DNA of 64,000 bases from Alistipes ihumii AP11 (GTDB taxonomy: Bacteria; Bacteroidota; Bacteroidia; Bacteroidales; Rikenellaceae): contig NZ_CP102294.1 in NCBI RefSeq assembly GCF_025144665.1, positions 1,798,001-1,862,000 of the forward strand, in the 5' to 3' direction. This document shows positions 27,205 through 35,664 of the stretch, one piece after another (position 1 is the first letter of the stretch; each line of letters begins with the position of its first letter). The position numbers were made by a program, and so were the translations under genes. The notes below the pieces were generated by a model that saw only the letters and a list, made by a program, of their open reading frames with translations, did no database searches and was not told the DNA's origin.

Positions 27205-28197
27205 ATGTTTTTAGAAAACAGAAGCATTCTGTTCTTCTCCGCGCAAGCGTTCGGCTATCAGAACGAAATCCGCGCGGAGATGGAGCGCATGGGAGCCCGC
27301 GTGGACTATTTCGACGAGCGCCCGGCCAACTCGTTCGCGGTCAAGGCCGCGATCCGGATCAACCGGAATCTGCTGGCCCGCTACATCGACCGTTACCATG
27401 CCCGGATCATCGAGCGCACCAAAAACCGAAAGTACGATTATGTCTTTTTCATCAAGGGCGAGTCCATTTCCGTTGAGAATCTCAATAAAATCAAGGAACT
27501 GCATCCCGAGGCGAAGCTGATCATTTACCATTGGGACTCGATTGCCAACAACCGCAACGCGCTGCGTATCCTGCCCGTGTTCGACCGGGCCTTCTCGTTC
27601 GACAAGCCCGACTGCGAGAAGCTCGGCATCCGCTTCCTGCCGCTGTTCTACCTGAGAGACTACGAGGAAATCGGCAGACAGGAGCCCGACTACCGCTACG
27701 ATCTGATGTTCGTCGGCACCGTTCACAGCGACCGGTACGGGCTGCTGCACCGCGTGACCGGACAGATCGAGCGGGCCGGCGGACGCTGCTTCGCCTACAT
27801 GTTTTTCCAGAGCCGGATTCTGTACTGGAAAATGAAGCTACAGAACAAGAGCCTACGCGGCACGTCGATCAGGGATTTCCGCTTCGTCCCGCTGCCGAAA
27901 GCCGGCTTGCTCGATCTCTACCGCAAATCGCGGGCAGTCATCGACATTCAGCATCCCCGGCAAACGGGCCTCACGATGCGGTGCATCGAAACGATGGGCG
28001 CCAAAAGAAAACTCATAACTACGAACGGACATATCGCCGAATACGACTTCTACGACCCGAACAATATTCTGATCGTGGATCGGCAGAATCCCGTCGTGCC
28101 GCCCGGTTTCACGACCTCTCCCTACAGGGACATACCTGTCGAGACGTACGACCGCTATCGGATCGACCGCTGGCTCGAAACGATTCTCGAATCGTAG
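27205..28197 (+). CDS. CgeB/CpsH-like glycosyltransferase-type protein
   Basis: A 330-residue protein resembling the CgeB and CpsH group of spore and capsule proteins, which have a GT-B-like fold. Signs are the DYVFFIKGESISVENLNKIK stretch near 75-94, IIYHWDSI near 110-117, a DLMFVGTVHSDRYGLL segment near 166-181 and a C-terminal RCIETMGAKRKLITTN segment near 259-274. Transfer of the last sugar or a decoration is a reasonable guess. It is separated from the rest of the locus by 424 bp but precedes the locus terminator, so it is probably still part of the cluster. Confidence 0.7.
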   Translation: MFLENRSILFFSAQAFGYQNEIRAEMERMGARVDYFDERPANSFAVKAAIRINRNLLARYIDRYHARIIERTKNRKYDYVFFIKGESISVENLNKIKELHPEAKLIIYHWDSIANNRNALRILPVFDRAFSFDKPDCEKLGIRFLPLFYLRDYEEIGRQEPDYRYDLMFVGTVHSDRYGLLHRVTGQIERAGGRCFAYMFFQSRILYWKMKLQNKSLRGTSIRDFRFVPLPKAGLLDLYRKSRAVIDIQHPRQTGLTMRCIETMGAKRKLITTNGHIAEYDFYDPNNILIVDRQNPVVPPGFTTSPYRDIPVETYDRYRIDRWLETILES

Positions 28198-28240
28198 CTC
28201 CGGTCGGATCCGAAATTTCGACGAAAGACGAATTTTCCGC

Positions 28241-28285
28241 ACGAGAGGGGCTGTCTGCAAACGCAGACAGTCCCTCTCGTCTTTT
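28241..28285 (+). terminator. Strong intrinsic terminator closing the capsule locus
   Basis: A near-perfect 18-bp stem (ACGAGAGGG with GCTGTCTGC, paired with the complementary half ending CCCTCTCGT) with a four-base loop is followed by CTTTTC. It lies 44 bases after the last capsule gene and is the clearest end point of the locus. Confidence 0.9.
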
Positions 28286-28651
28286 CGGACACAATCTTCC
28301 ATAGGGCAAACAAGGCCTACGACAAGTTCCGCCATATCGCAACTCACGGAATACTTTCCTCCGTTCTGAGAACGGTCGCTTTTACCGAACGCGGCGGGTT
28401 CCCGATCGAATCCCGGCCGCACTTTTCATTCCATACCGTCATGCCTGCGACCGGTTTCAAATCGAAGCGGCACCGAAGCCACAGAAAGCGGAATACATGG
28501 GCAAATACCGCCGATTCGGTTCTTCGCATAGTGCAGCACGGTCTTGCAAAGACACCCCCCCGGCCCTGCCGCGCTTTTTCATGGCAACATGCCTTTGCTC
28601 GATCGGAATTCGGCGGTTCCGCTCCTGCGGCCCGCATGAACCATTCGCTCC
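28286..28651. other. Gene-free interval downstream of the capsule locus
   Basis: About 365 bases between the capsule terminator and the terminator of the following minus-strand gene. No supported gene, promoter or RNA is visible; the frames present are short and antisense to each other. Confidence 0.5.
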
Positions 28652-28713
28652 AAAAAAGTGGCTCCCCCAATGCTTGGGAGAGCCACCGAACCGGCCTTCA
28701 TAAGGCCTTTTTT
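28652..28713 (-). terminator. Tandem terminators of the BACON lipoprotein gene
   Basis: On the minus strand GTGGCTCTCCCAA pairs with TTGGGGGAGCCAC around a three-base loop and runs into TTTTTTGG (28652-28686). Just upstream, GGCCTTATGAAGGCC forms a second stem (28693-28707), whose A-run on this strand is a T-run on the plus strand. The pair would stop transcription from the lipoprotein gene and also any readthrough from the capsule locus. Confidence 0.85.
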
Positions 28714-28725
28714 ATCTCTGCGGTA

Positions 28726-30699
28726 TTACATCTGCACGTACACGCCGCTGTTGAACGTATAGGCGATACCGGCGTCAGCACCGATATGCCCCTCGCCGTC
28801 GGTTACGAAGAACGGCTTGTCGGCACCGGTAGCAGCACCTTCCAAAATCACGTCGCCCGGCTCGAACGAACCGTTCGCAGTATCCGACACCTTCGAGAGA
28901 ATTTCGTCGTCAGCGGATACGTAGATGAATTGGAACTGGCTGCTCACATCGTTGTAAACGACCGTACCGTTGTTCACGCCGTCGGGCAACTGGAGAACCT
29001 GACCGGCATCGGTCAAAGCATCAACCCAGCCGTCGGTTGCCGACGCGGTCGCCAGATGGAGCGCTCCGTCCTTCGCATAGTAGAAGTTGAGCGTACCGTC
29101 CTTAACCACCATCGAAGAAACCGAACCGGTCAGCGAAAGCTCTTCCTTCACGATCGTCCAGTCCTTACCGTCGGTCGTCGAAGCCACCCAAATCTTGCCG
29201 TTCGCATCGGACAGCGCCATATAAGTCTTCGTTCCAACTTTCACTGATGCAATATTATTGGCATGTCCTAACTTGCTGGCATTTATAACATCCCCGGTTT
29301 CTTTTGGATCGTCCTTAATCATAGCTCGGTTCAGATAATATTCATCTTTCATATTCCATCTTACACCGTCGCTCGAACTGATATTCTTTACGGTAGAACG
29401 TCCTAACTCTATTTTAGCCTGAGTGTCATCCTTAAATACGATGTAGGAAAGAGAAATAATTTTCGTTGCAGGTTGTCCGTCAATAAAACATTCTATACCG
29501 TCTAACGCACTTTCCAAAGCCGGATGCGCTTTATAATCAGCCACATCAACATACGCCCCTGCTTCATTAGGTTCGATTACTAACAAATAATCTCCCGAAG
29601 GATCCCATCTCTGACCGTTTCCACCGATGTATCCCCATCCACTGGAAACACTCGGAACGTCTTCAAGAACCGGCCCGTTAGCAACAGTCTTGGCATAGTC
29701 CGTATCCCAATAATAAAGTTTCACCTTATCCTTGTCTCCGCCATAACACATCGTTCGCATTGACGTCTCCGCATTGAATCGTAACGCAATCGAATTGCTA
29801 CCGGCATCATCAAAAACATATTTCTCGTTTCCGTAAAAGATACTCTCTACCCCACTTATATAACATGGAATAGCGTAATACCACCCTGAACTCCAATAAT
29901 GCTCCGCAACCAGGTCCGCTTGAGTGGCCGGATCCTGACGCAGCGTATACGAGACATACTCGCCGTTCACGTTCATCATCACGGCATCGAGCGCGTTATT
30001 GCCCTCGTAGACTACCGAGCCCGTAACCGGAGCGCCCTCCTGGGTCACCGTCACATTCACGCTGGAAGCTTTGCCGTCGGCATCGTAAATGGTAATCGTA
30101 CCCGTACGGGCGGCGGGACCCGTATTCTTCTTGATCGTGAACGAGAGACCGGCTTCGGTCGCAGCCATCGTAGCCGGCAGCGGAATGATCCACTTCTGAT
30201 CCTTCTCGGCCACCTCGGCGGCATAGTTAGTCACATTGGTCAGGAACTTCACCTGAACGACCGACTCTTCATAGCCTACAGGATAATTCTTTTTTTCCAC
30301 GGAGAAACCGTCCACGTCCTGCCTAACGACCAGACGCACCGGCGCTTCCGTATCCTCGCCTACCTGAGACAGTACCAGCGTAGCCTTACGCTCTACCAAA
30401 GAGGCAAGCGTCGTAACGGTCACCGAAGCCGTGCCGCTCGCCGTGCCCGAGGTCGGGTCCGTCGACAGCCAGTCCTTGTCGGGATCGGTCGCATCGTACT
30501 CGACGTCGAGCTTCCAATCCTTCGCCGACTGCAAGGAAATCGTGCTGTTACCGCCGGCCGTAGACATCACCAGCGTATCCTCAACATGAAATTTGAGCGA
30601 GGTATCCACGGGAGGCAGGGGTGGATAGTCGTCGTCCTTGCACTGCCATATCAACAAAGTCGGAAGCAGTAACAAACAATAGTAAAAAAGCTTTTTCAT
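28726..30699 (-). CDS. BACON-domain surface lipoprotein with an AT-rich insert
   Basis: A 657-residue lipoprotein: signal MKKLFYYCLLLLPTLLIWQC with the lipidated Cys20. Two BACON-type Ig-like repeats follow, at about residues 35-130 (DWLSTDPTSG, LVVRQ) and 135-230. A jelly-roll-like region and a C-terminal beta-propeller-like region with ASTTDGKDW and YFYYAKDG-type repeats come after. BACON proteins of gut Bacteroidota usually bind or degrade host or plant glycans, or mucin, at the cell surface. I use the ATG at 30699, not the in-frame codon at 30774. Bases 29230-29890 (residues about 270-490) are about 38% GC in sampled lines versus about 62% nearby, a sign of domain exchange. The C-terminal half resembles that of the lipoprotein at 60162. 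Confidence 0.8.
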   Translation of the reverse strand: MKKLFYYCLLLLPTLLIWQCKDDDYPPLPPVDTSLKFHVEDTLVMSTAGGNSTISLQSAKDWKLDVEYDATDPDKDWLSTDPTSGTASGTASVTVTTLASLVERKATLVLSQVGEDTEAPVRLVVRQDVDGFSVEKKNYPVGYEESVVQVKFLTNVTNYAAEVAEKDQKWIIPLPATMAATEAGLSFTIKKNTGPAARTGTITIYDADGKASSVNVTVTQEGAPVTGSVVYEGNNALDAVMMNVNGEYVSYTLRQDPATQADLVAEHYWSSGWYYAIPCYISGVESIFYGNEKYVFDDAGSNSIALRFNAETSMRTMCYGGDKDKVKLYYWDTDYAKTVANGPVLEDVPSVSSGWGYIGGNGQRWDPSGDYLLVIEPNEAGAYVDVADYKAHPALESALDGIECFIDGQPATKIISLSYIVFKDDTQAKIELGRSTVKNISSSDGVRWNMKDEYYLNRAMIKDDPKETGDVINASKLGHANNIASVKVGTKTYMALSDANGKIWVASTTDGKDWTIVKEELSLTGSVSSMVVKDGTLNFYYAKDGALHLATASATDGWVDALTDAGQVLQLPDGVNNGTVVYNDVSSQFQFIYVSADDEILSKVSDTANGSFEPGDVILEGAATGADKPFFVTDGEGHIGADAGIAYTFNSGVYVQM

Positions 30700-31089
30700 A
30701 CGTTTTAATTTGTTAAGTAACTTTTGGTTAGTAAATCCAGATCTCTCTCGTTTCTGCTGTTTATCCGATTCCATTCATGTTCTCCGTACCGCAACGCCCC
30801 CGAACAAAAGCGCGCGAACGGCACGAAAAATGCCGGTCCGGACTCTTTCCCGGGATATTTTAGGGTAAAAATATAAAACTTTTCTAACATAAATCCACTC
30901 CTGCATGCAAAAATAGAAAAAATTTTAACCTTCCGCATCCGATACACGGCAATTCCGCACCCATTTTCCCGCCGGGAGGAAACGTCTGCCCGCCGGACCG
31001 CGACGGAGTTTCTTGACGGAAACGGAGATTTTGAGTATCTTTGAGACTGAAGCCCGCTTCGGCGAGCAATAACCCGAACACAAGATGAA
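30700..31089. other. Intergenic region between divergent genes
   Basis: 390 bases between the lipoprotein gene (minus) and the GH39-like gene (plus). It holds the plus-strand promoter at 31013-31043. On the minus strand TATTTTTG at 30908-30915 is a possible -7 box for the lipoprotein gene but has no matching -33 element. Nothing else is seen. Confidence 0.5.
31013..31043 (+). promoter_or_regulatory. Promoter of the GH39-like gene (TTG-N20-TATCTTTG)
   Basis: TTG at 31013-31015, a 20-base spacer and TATCTTTG at 31036-31043 give a full Bacteroidota promoter, about 40 bases before the start codon at 31090. Confidence 0.75.
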
Positions 31090-32544
31090 ATGAAGACGAC
31101 TGCATCGAAATACGGCATGCGCCTGCTGGTATGCGTCCTGCTCGCCGCGACGGCCGGTTCCGCAACGGCAGGACCGGACCGGGACGGTGGGACCGGCGTT
31201 GCAAAGGCGAGCGTCCGGATATTCGCCGACAGCGCGGCCGGGCCGATCAAGGAACTGAACGGCGGCAATCTGGCCCCTCCGCTGATGGACGAGGAGATGC
31301 CCGGCTGCGACATCCGCGAATCGTTCTCGCGGCTGAACATCCCGATCACCCGGCTGCACGACGCGCCGCTGGAAAACGCGGGCATGCGGGTAGTCGACAT
31401 TCCTCTGATATTCGCCAACTTCCATGCCGACGCGAACGATCCCCGCAACTATTATTTCGATCAGACCGACGACTACATCCGCAATTGCGTCGAAAGCGGC
31501 ACGCAGGTATACTACCGCCTCGGTACGTCGATCGAGCACAGCCGCAACAAATATTTCACCGACCCGCCCTCCGACGCGGGCAAATGGATCGACGTCGTGT
31601 CGAACGTCATCCGCCACTATACGGAAGGGAAATGGAACGGATACCGCTACGACATCGAGTACTGGGAAATCTGGAACGAGCCCGATCTGGGCCCGAAAAT
31701 GTGGACCGGGACGCTCGAAGCGTTCAACGACTTTTACGCTACGGCGGCCCGGGAGCTGAAAAAGCGGTTCCCGCACCTGAAGTTCGGCGGGCCGGGTCAT
31801 TGCGCTTTCGGAGAGGAGAAGGTGAAAGCCTTCGCCGAGAACTGCGCGAAGCACGGGGCTCCGCTCGACTTCTATTCGTTCCACTACTACTCTCCGTCCG
31901 ACACCGAGCTGCTGCAAATGGCGCTCGACGCCCGGCGATGGCTCGACGAGAGCGGCTTCCCCGATACGGAAATCCACCTGAACGAATGGCACTACAATCC
32001 CTACGGGGGCGCGCTGTGGGGCATGGGGCCCGTCGAGCAGAACGAGGCGATCCGGTTCATGCGCGGACTCGAGTCGGCCGCCTTCCTGAACACGGTGCTG
32101 ATCGGATGGCAGGACACGCCGATCGACCGGGCGTTCTACTACACGGTCACGACGACGCGCTGGGGCCTGTACGACGACCGGACGCCGAACAAGACCTATT
32201 ACGGCATGCAAGCCTTCGGCGAGCTGACTCGCTACGGCGAACGGGTAGCGGCGGCGGGGAACCTGCCCGAAGGCTCCCGCACGCTGGCGGGACGAAACGC
32301 CGCGGGCGATCTGGCCATACTGACGGCCTGCTGGAAATCGGGACCTCTGGAAATCGCTTTCGACATCGACGGAATCGAGCGGTTCGGCTCCATCGAGGTC
32401 CGGATGCTCGACCCGACGCACGATCTGGAAAAGGTTTTTTCCGCCGGGACGGTCTCGGGCCCGCTGAAAGTCCGCACCGTATCCGAATCGAGCGTCATCC
32501 TGATCGAGATGAAAAAATCCCGGCCCGATCCGGCAGAAAAATAG
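31090..32544 (+). CDS. GH39-like glycoside hydrolase, secreted
   Basis: A 484-residue protein with an N-terminal signal peptide (LLVCVLLAATAGSATAG). The clan-A barrel is shown by the acid/base Glu197 in EIWNEPD and a candidate nucleophile Glu299 in HLNEWHY, spaced as in family GH39 (beta-xylosidase, alpha-iduronidase and related exo-enzymes). LYYRLGTSIEH-like and FYSFHYYSP segments line the site. A small beta-sandwich follows at about 400-480. The polymer attacked cannot be read from sequence. The gene is alone on its transcript, not in a classical polysaccharide utilization locus with susC/susD. Confidence 0.82.
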   Translation: MKTTASKYGMRLLVCVLLAATAGSATAGPDRDGGTGVAKASVRIFADSAAGPIKELNGGNLAPPLMDEEMPGCDIRESFSRLNIPITRLHDAPLENAGMRVVDIPLIFANFHADANDPRNYYFDQTDDYIRNCVESGTQVYYRLGTSIEHSRNKYFTDPPSDAGKWIDVVSNVIRHYTEGKWNGYRYDIEYWEIWNEPDLGPKMWTGTLEAFNDFYATAARELKKRFPHLKFGGPGHCAFGEEKVKAFAENCAKHGAPLDFYSFHYYSPSDTELLQMALDARRWLDESGFPDTEIHLNEWHYNPYGGALWGMGPVEQNEAIRFMRGLESAAFLNTVLIGWQDTPIDRAFYYTVTTTRWGLYDDRTPNKTYYGMQAFGELTRYGERVAAAGNLPEGSRTLAGRNAAGDLAILTACWKSGPLEIAFDIDGIERFGSIEVRMLDPTHDLEKVFSAGTVSGPLKVRTVSESSVILIEMKKSRPDPAEK

Positions 32545-32993
32545 GCATAGTCCCGGAGGAGCGCCCGCCTCGGAAACGGCAGCTCTCGGAGCAAGCGCGG
32601 CGTTTCGGCGGCATAGGCCGAACGTATTCGGCTTTGCGCTTATGACGGGACCGCATTTTCTACGAATCCGACCCGGCGAGCAGCCGACGGGCGTACCCGT
32701 CCGGCAGCCGTATCGGCACGATTCCCGACCTGCGGAGCGTACCGCCGCCGGACGATCAGCCCGGAAACGGGAAAAGAAAAACCGGCACGCGGCCTGCAAC
32801 ACGATCTGTCCGGAACCGCCGAGACCGCCGAACTTCCGGGCACGGCGTTCGTCCGCCCCGCAGCGCCGGAACGAAAAAGCCGGCCGCTATGGATATCAGG
32901 GGAAGGTTTTTCGGCTCGCAACAGGGACCGGCAGGAAAACGCCTGTCCTCCCGCAAGAGGCGCAAGCCGGCCTTCCCGACGGAAAGCCCGAGC
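32545..32993. other. 449-bp gene-free interval
   Basis: GC-rich DNA between convergent genes, with only overlapping, arginine-rich chance frames. No clear hairpin with a T-run was found. Confidence 0.5.
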
Positions 32994-33683
32994 CTACAAC
33001 AACGCCAGCAGCTCCCTGAGCGATCCGATCCTGTACGTCGGACGGCATTCGCACGGCATACCCGAGGGATCGAACCAGATCGAATCGATCCCGGCCCGCT
33101 CCGCGCCGGGAATATCGCTGTACGGGTCGTCGCCGATCATCACGGCCGCACCGGCCTTTACCCCTGCCAAATCGAGGGCGTATTCGAAAATGCGCGGATC
33201 GGGTTTGTTCGCCCCGGCGTCTTCGGAGCAAACGACGCCCCGGAAATAGCCGTCCAACCCGCTGTGACGCAGCTTGATCTGCTGCACTCCGGCGAAACCG
33301 TTGGTCACGATATACATCGGATACCGCCCGCTCAGCTCGCGGACGACTTCCCTCGCATACGGAATCAGGCCGCGGAACGTCGGGGCGAGCTTCAGGTAAT
33401 CGTCGGCCAGAGTCCGGGCCAGCGCCCGGTCGCTCAGGCCGATCTCGTCGAGCATCCGCTCGAAACGCGTGTCGCGCAGTGTCTCGCGCGAGATTTTCCC
33501 GTCGCGGTAATCGTCCCACAAGCCGGCGTTGATCCGCTCGAACACCGCGAAGCAGCGCTCGAACCCGATGCCGGAACGATCCAAGCCGTAACGGCCGTAC
33601 AGCACCCTCAAGGCTTTCTTCTGATTGCGATCGACATCCCACAGCGTGCGGTCGAGATCGAAAAACAGGCAGTCGTACCTCAT
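32994..33683 (-). CDS. HAD-superfamily phosphatase, YjjG-like
   Basis: A 229-residue haloacid dehalogenase-type phosphatase. Motif I is FFDLDRTLWD with the nucleophile Asp9 and acid Asp11, motif II is VTNG (about 123-126), motif III Lys is in NKPDPRIF near 160, and motif IV is GDDPYSDIPGA. The LWDVDRNQKKAL start and the cap between residues 15 and 90 match the YjjG nucleotidase group, which removes phosphate from noncanonical pyrimidine nucleotides. I start it at the ATG at 33683; the open frame upstream is chance. A TATCTTTG box at 33707-33714 precedes it by 24 bases. Confidence 0.85.
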   Translation of the reverse strand: MRYDCLFFDLDRTLWDVDRNQKKALRVLYGRYGLDRSGIGFERCFAVFERINAGLWDDYRDGKISRETLRDTRFERMLDEIGLSDRALARTLADDYLKLAPTFRGLIPYAREVVRELSGRYPMYIVTNGFAGVQQIKLRHSGLDGYFRGVVCSEDAGANKPDPRIFEYALDLAGVKAGAAVMIGDDPYSDIPGAERAGIDSIWFDPSGMPCECRPTYRIGSLRELLALL

Positions 33684-33706
33684 CGTTTTTTCGTTACATT
33701 TGCCGG

Positions 33707-33714
33707 CAAAGATA
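33707..33714 (-). promoter_or_regulatory. -7 box of the YjjG-like gene
   Basis: TATCTTTG on the minus strand, 24 bases ahead of the start codon. No matching -33 TTG is visible at the expected distance. Confidence 0.5.
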
Positions 33715-33881
33715 GTGCAAACGGACGAGCCGGGAATATGCCTCCGCATTTCCGGCACGTTCGGGCTTTTCCCGAAGCCGCCGCAGCCGGCCGAACGGAT
33801 CACGCCTTTTCCGGGAATCGCGTCCCCGGCCGGAAGACGTGAAGGCGGCGGAGCAGCGGCGACCGGACAGAAACGACCACG

Positions 33882-34562
33882 ATGAATCGAGCAGACGACC
33901 TGACAGCCATCCTCCGGGCAGCGGCCTCGCCCGAACACCGCAGCGGCATGAGCCGTTTCGGCATTCCGACGGAACGGGCGCTGGGCATTGCGGTTCCCGC
34001 GCTGAGAAAGATCGCCCGGGAGACGGGTACGGACCACCCGCTGGCCGTCGCGCTTTGGGACACGGGCTGGCACGAGGCCCGCCTGCTGGCCCCGATGATC
34101 GCCGATCCCCGGCAGACGACCGTCGAACTCGTCGACCGCTGGACGCAACAGTTCGACGCATGGGACGTCTGCGACCTGTGCTGTCAGAACCTGTTGCGCC
34201 GCACCGCGTTCGCCTACGAGCTGATCGAGCGATACGCTCCGCGCGAGGAGGAATACGTCCGGCGCACGGCCTTCGCGCTGACGGCGGCGCTGGCGATCGG
34301 AGACAAGCGGTCGCCCGACGAGAGGTTTCTGCCGCTGCTCGGACTGATCGGAAAAGCTGCGGACGATCCGCGCAATTTCGTCAAGAAAGCCGTCAACTGG
34401 GCTCTGAGACAGATCGGCAAACGAAGCCTACGGCTGCACGGCGAGGCCGTCGGGCTGAGCCGGACGCTGGCCTCGTCGCAAGACCGTACGGCCCGCTGGA
34501 TCGGCCGCGACGCCTTGCGCGAGCTGACCGATCCGAAAACGATCGCCCGGGTCGGGAAATAA
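33882..34562 (+). CDS. DNA alkylation repair protein, AlkD-like
   Basis: A 226-residue HEAT-like repeat protein of the AlkD family, whose better-known members remove 3- or 7-alkylpurines from DNA. Family features are RFGIPTERALGIAVPALRKIA near 25-45, the repeated ALWDTGWHEARLLAPMIADP segment near 57-77, the DAWDVCDLCCQNLL stretch near 91-105 (in which AlkD has a catalytic Asp), and NFVKKAVNWALRQIGKR near 166-182. Repair specificity is inferred from the family. It is oriented away from the HAD gene with 198 bp between them. Confidence 0.85.
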   Translation: MNRADDLTAILRAAASPEHRSGMSRFGIPTERALGIAVPALRKIARETGTDHPLAVALWDTGWHEARLLAPMIADPRQTTVELVDRWTQQFDAWDVCDLCCQNLLRRTAFAYELIERYAPREEEYVRRTAFALTAALAIGDKRSPDERFLPLLGLIGKAADDPRNFVKKAVNWALRQIGKRSLRLHGEAVGLSRTLASSQDRTARWIGRDALRELTDPKTIARVGK

Positions 34563-34909
34563 GGCAGGGAAGAGAGTCGGCGGCGCTCAGCCGAAAACGG
34601 CGGCGGACCTCCAGTCCATGCGAAACGATGAAACGCGCACGAAGAAAACGCATCCGACGCGGACCGAGCGCCTCAAAAGACGATCCGACCGGAAATTCGG
34701 TGCGGCTTCGCGCAAAAAACGCATGGCGGCCGGCCGGACGCGGCTCACGACGATCCGCACGCCAGACGACGGTACGACTCCGCCGGTAGCGATCGCACAA
34801 TGCGACGCCCCCCTACTTCCGGCAAAGCGCGCCATGACGCGAAAACCGGCAGAAGCGACGGGAAGAACTCTCCCGAAGCCATACGGCGATACGGCAAAAC
34901 AGAATAAAG
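34563..34909. other. 347-bp gene-free interval
   Basis: GC-rich sequence between the convergent alkD-like and tsaE genes. No supported coding frame or hairpin with T-run is visible. Confidence 0.5.
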
Positions 34910-35326
34910 TCAGTCGATCGAGATCACGCGCTCATCCTCGTCGGGCACGTCGATGCGCACGTTCATCGCATCGTCCGGGAGCAGGCTCTCGATCTTCTCG
35001 GGCCACTCGACCAAGCAAAGGTTTCCGCTGAAAAAATACTCCTCGTAGCCGAAGTCGAACGCCTCCTCGATCCGGTCGATCCGGTAAAAGTCGAAATGAT
35101 AGACCGGAGGCGTGCCGTCGCCGCGATACTCGTTGACGATAGCGAACGTAGGGCTGGTCACCGTGTCGGTCACGCCGAGGCGGTCGCAGACCGCCCGGAT
35201 CAGCGTCGTCTTGCCCGCGCCCATCCCGCCGCGAAACGCGATCACCGTGCGGCCGGCCCGCGCGTCGAGAATCGCTTCGGCCACCTCGGGCAAATCGCTC
35301 GTCGAACGTATCCTGAATGTTTTCAT
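34910..35326 (-). CDS. tsaE: tRNA threonylcarbamoyladenosine ATPase subunit TsaE
   Basis: A 138-residue P-loop protein of the TsaB-TsaD-TsaE complex that makes t6A37 in ANN-decoding tRNAs. The Walker A motif is RGGMGAGKTTL (Lys39), followed by a switch-like TSPTFAIVNEY segment and the HFDFYRI stretch near 73-79, with a C-terminal LVEWPEKI signature. The longer open frame upstream is chance; the ATG at 35326 follows a TATCTTTG box. Length and motif order are normal. Confidence 0.93.
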   Translation of the reverse strand: MKTFRIRSTSDLPEVAEAILDARAGRTVIAFRGGMGAGKTTLIRAVCDRLGVTDTVTSPTFAIVNEYRGDGTPPVYHFDFYRIDRIEEAFDFGYEEYFFSGNLCLVEWPEKIESLLPDDAMNVRIDVPDEDERVISID

Positions 35327-35664
35327 GGATTTTTCCCACTCTCTTTGGAGGCAAAGATAACGGTTCGGAGCGAATTTCAAAACCGCGCGGGTTTTCCGTC
35401 CGCCGCATGTCCGGCAGAAAGCGCGCTCCGCAGGTCCGCCGGCCATCCGCCCGACAGAACGCGGAATTTCCGTTCCCGCTCTTTCCCGAAGTCCTGCGCG
35501 GGACGGCAAACGTAAAAGCGGGCGCACGGTTCCGCCCGCGGCCGCCCTGCTCCCGCAGCGAACCGCAAAATCCGCCGGCGCACGGCCGGAAACGGACCGG
35601 ACGAGGCTGTCCGAACCCGGGGAAGCCGTCCGGCACGCCGCGACTCCGGGCAAAGGGACCGGCG
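35327..35664. other. 338-bp interval between tsaE and porX
   Basis: Holds the tsaE promoter at 35352-35381. The remaining GC-rich part shows no supported gene and no obvious terminator for porX. Confidence 0.5.
35352..35381 (-). promoter_or_regulatory. Promoter of tsaE
   Basis: On the minus strand TTTG (35378-35381) is followed by about 18 bases and then TATCTTTG (35352-35359), 25 bases ahead of the tsaE ATG. This matches the Bacteroidota promoter pattern with a slightly short spacer. Confidence 0.6.

Noticed and set aside
30925-32802. Open frame of 625 codons on the minus strand over the GH39-like gene
   Set aside because: Shadow of a GC-rich gene whose own frame has a signal peptide, catalytic motifs and a promoter.
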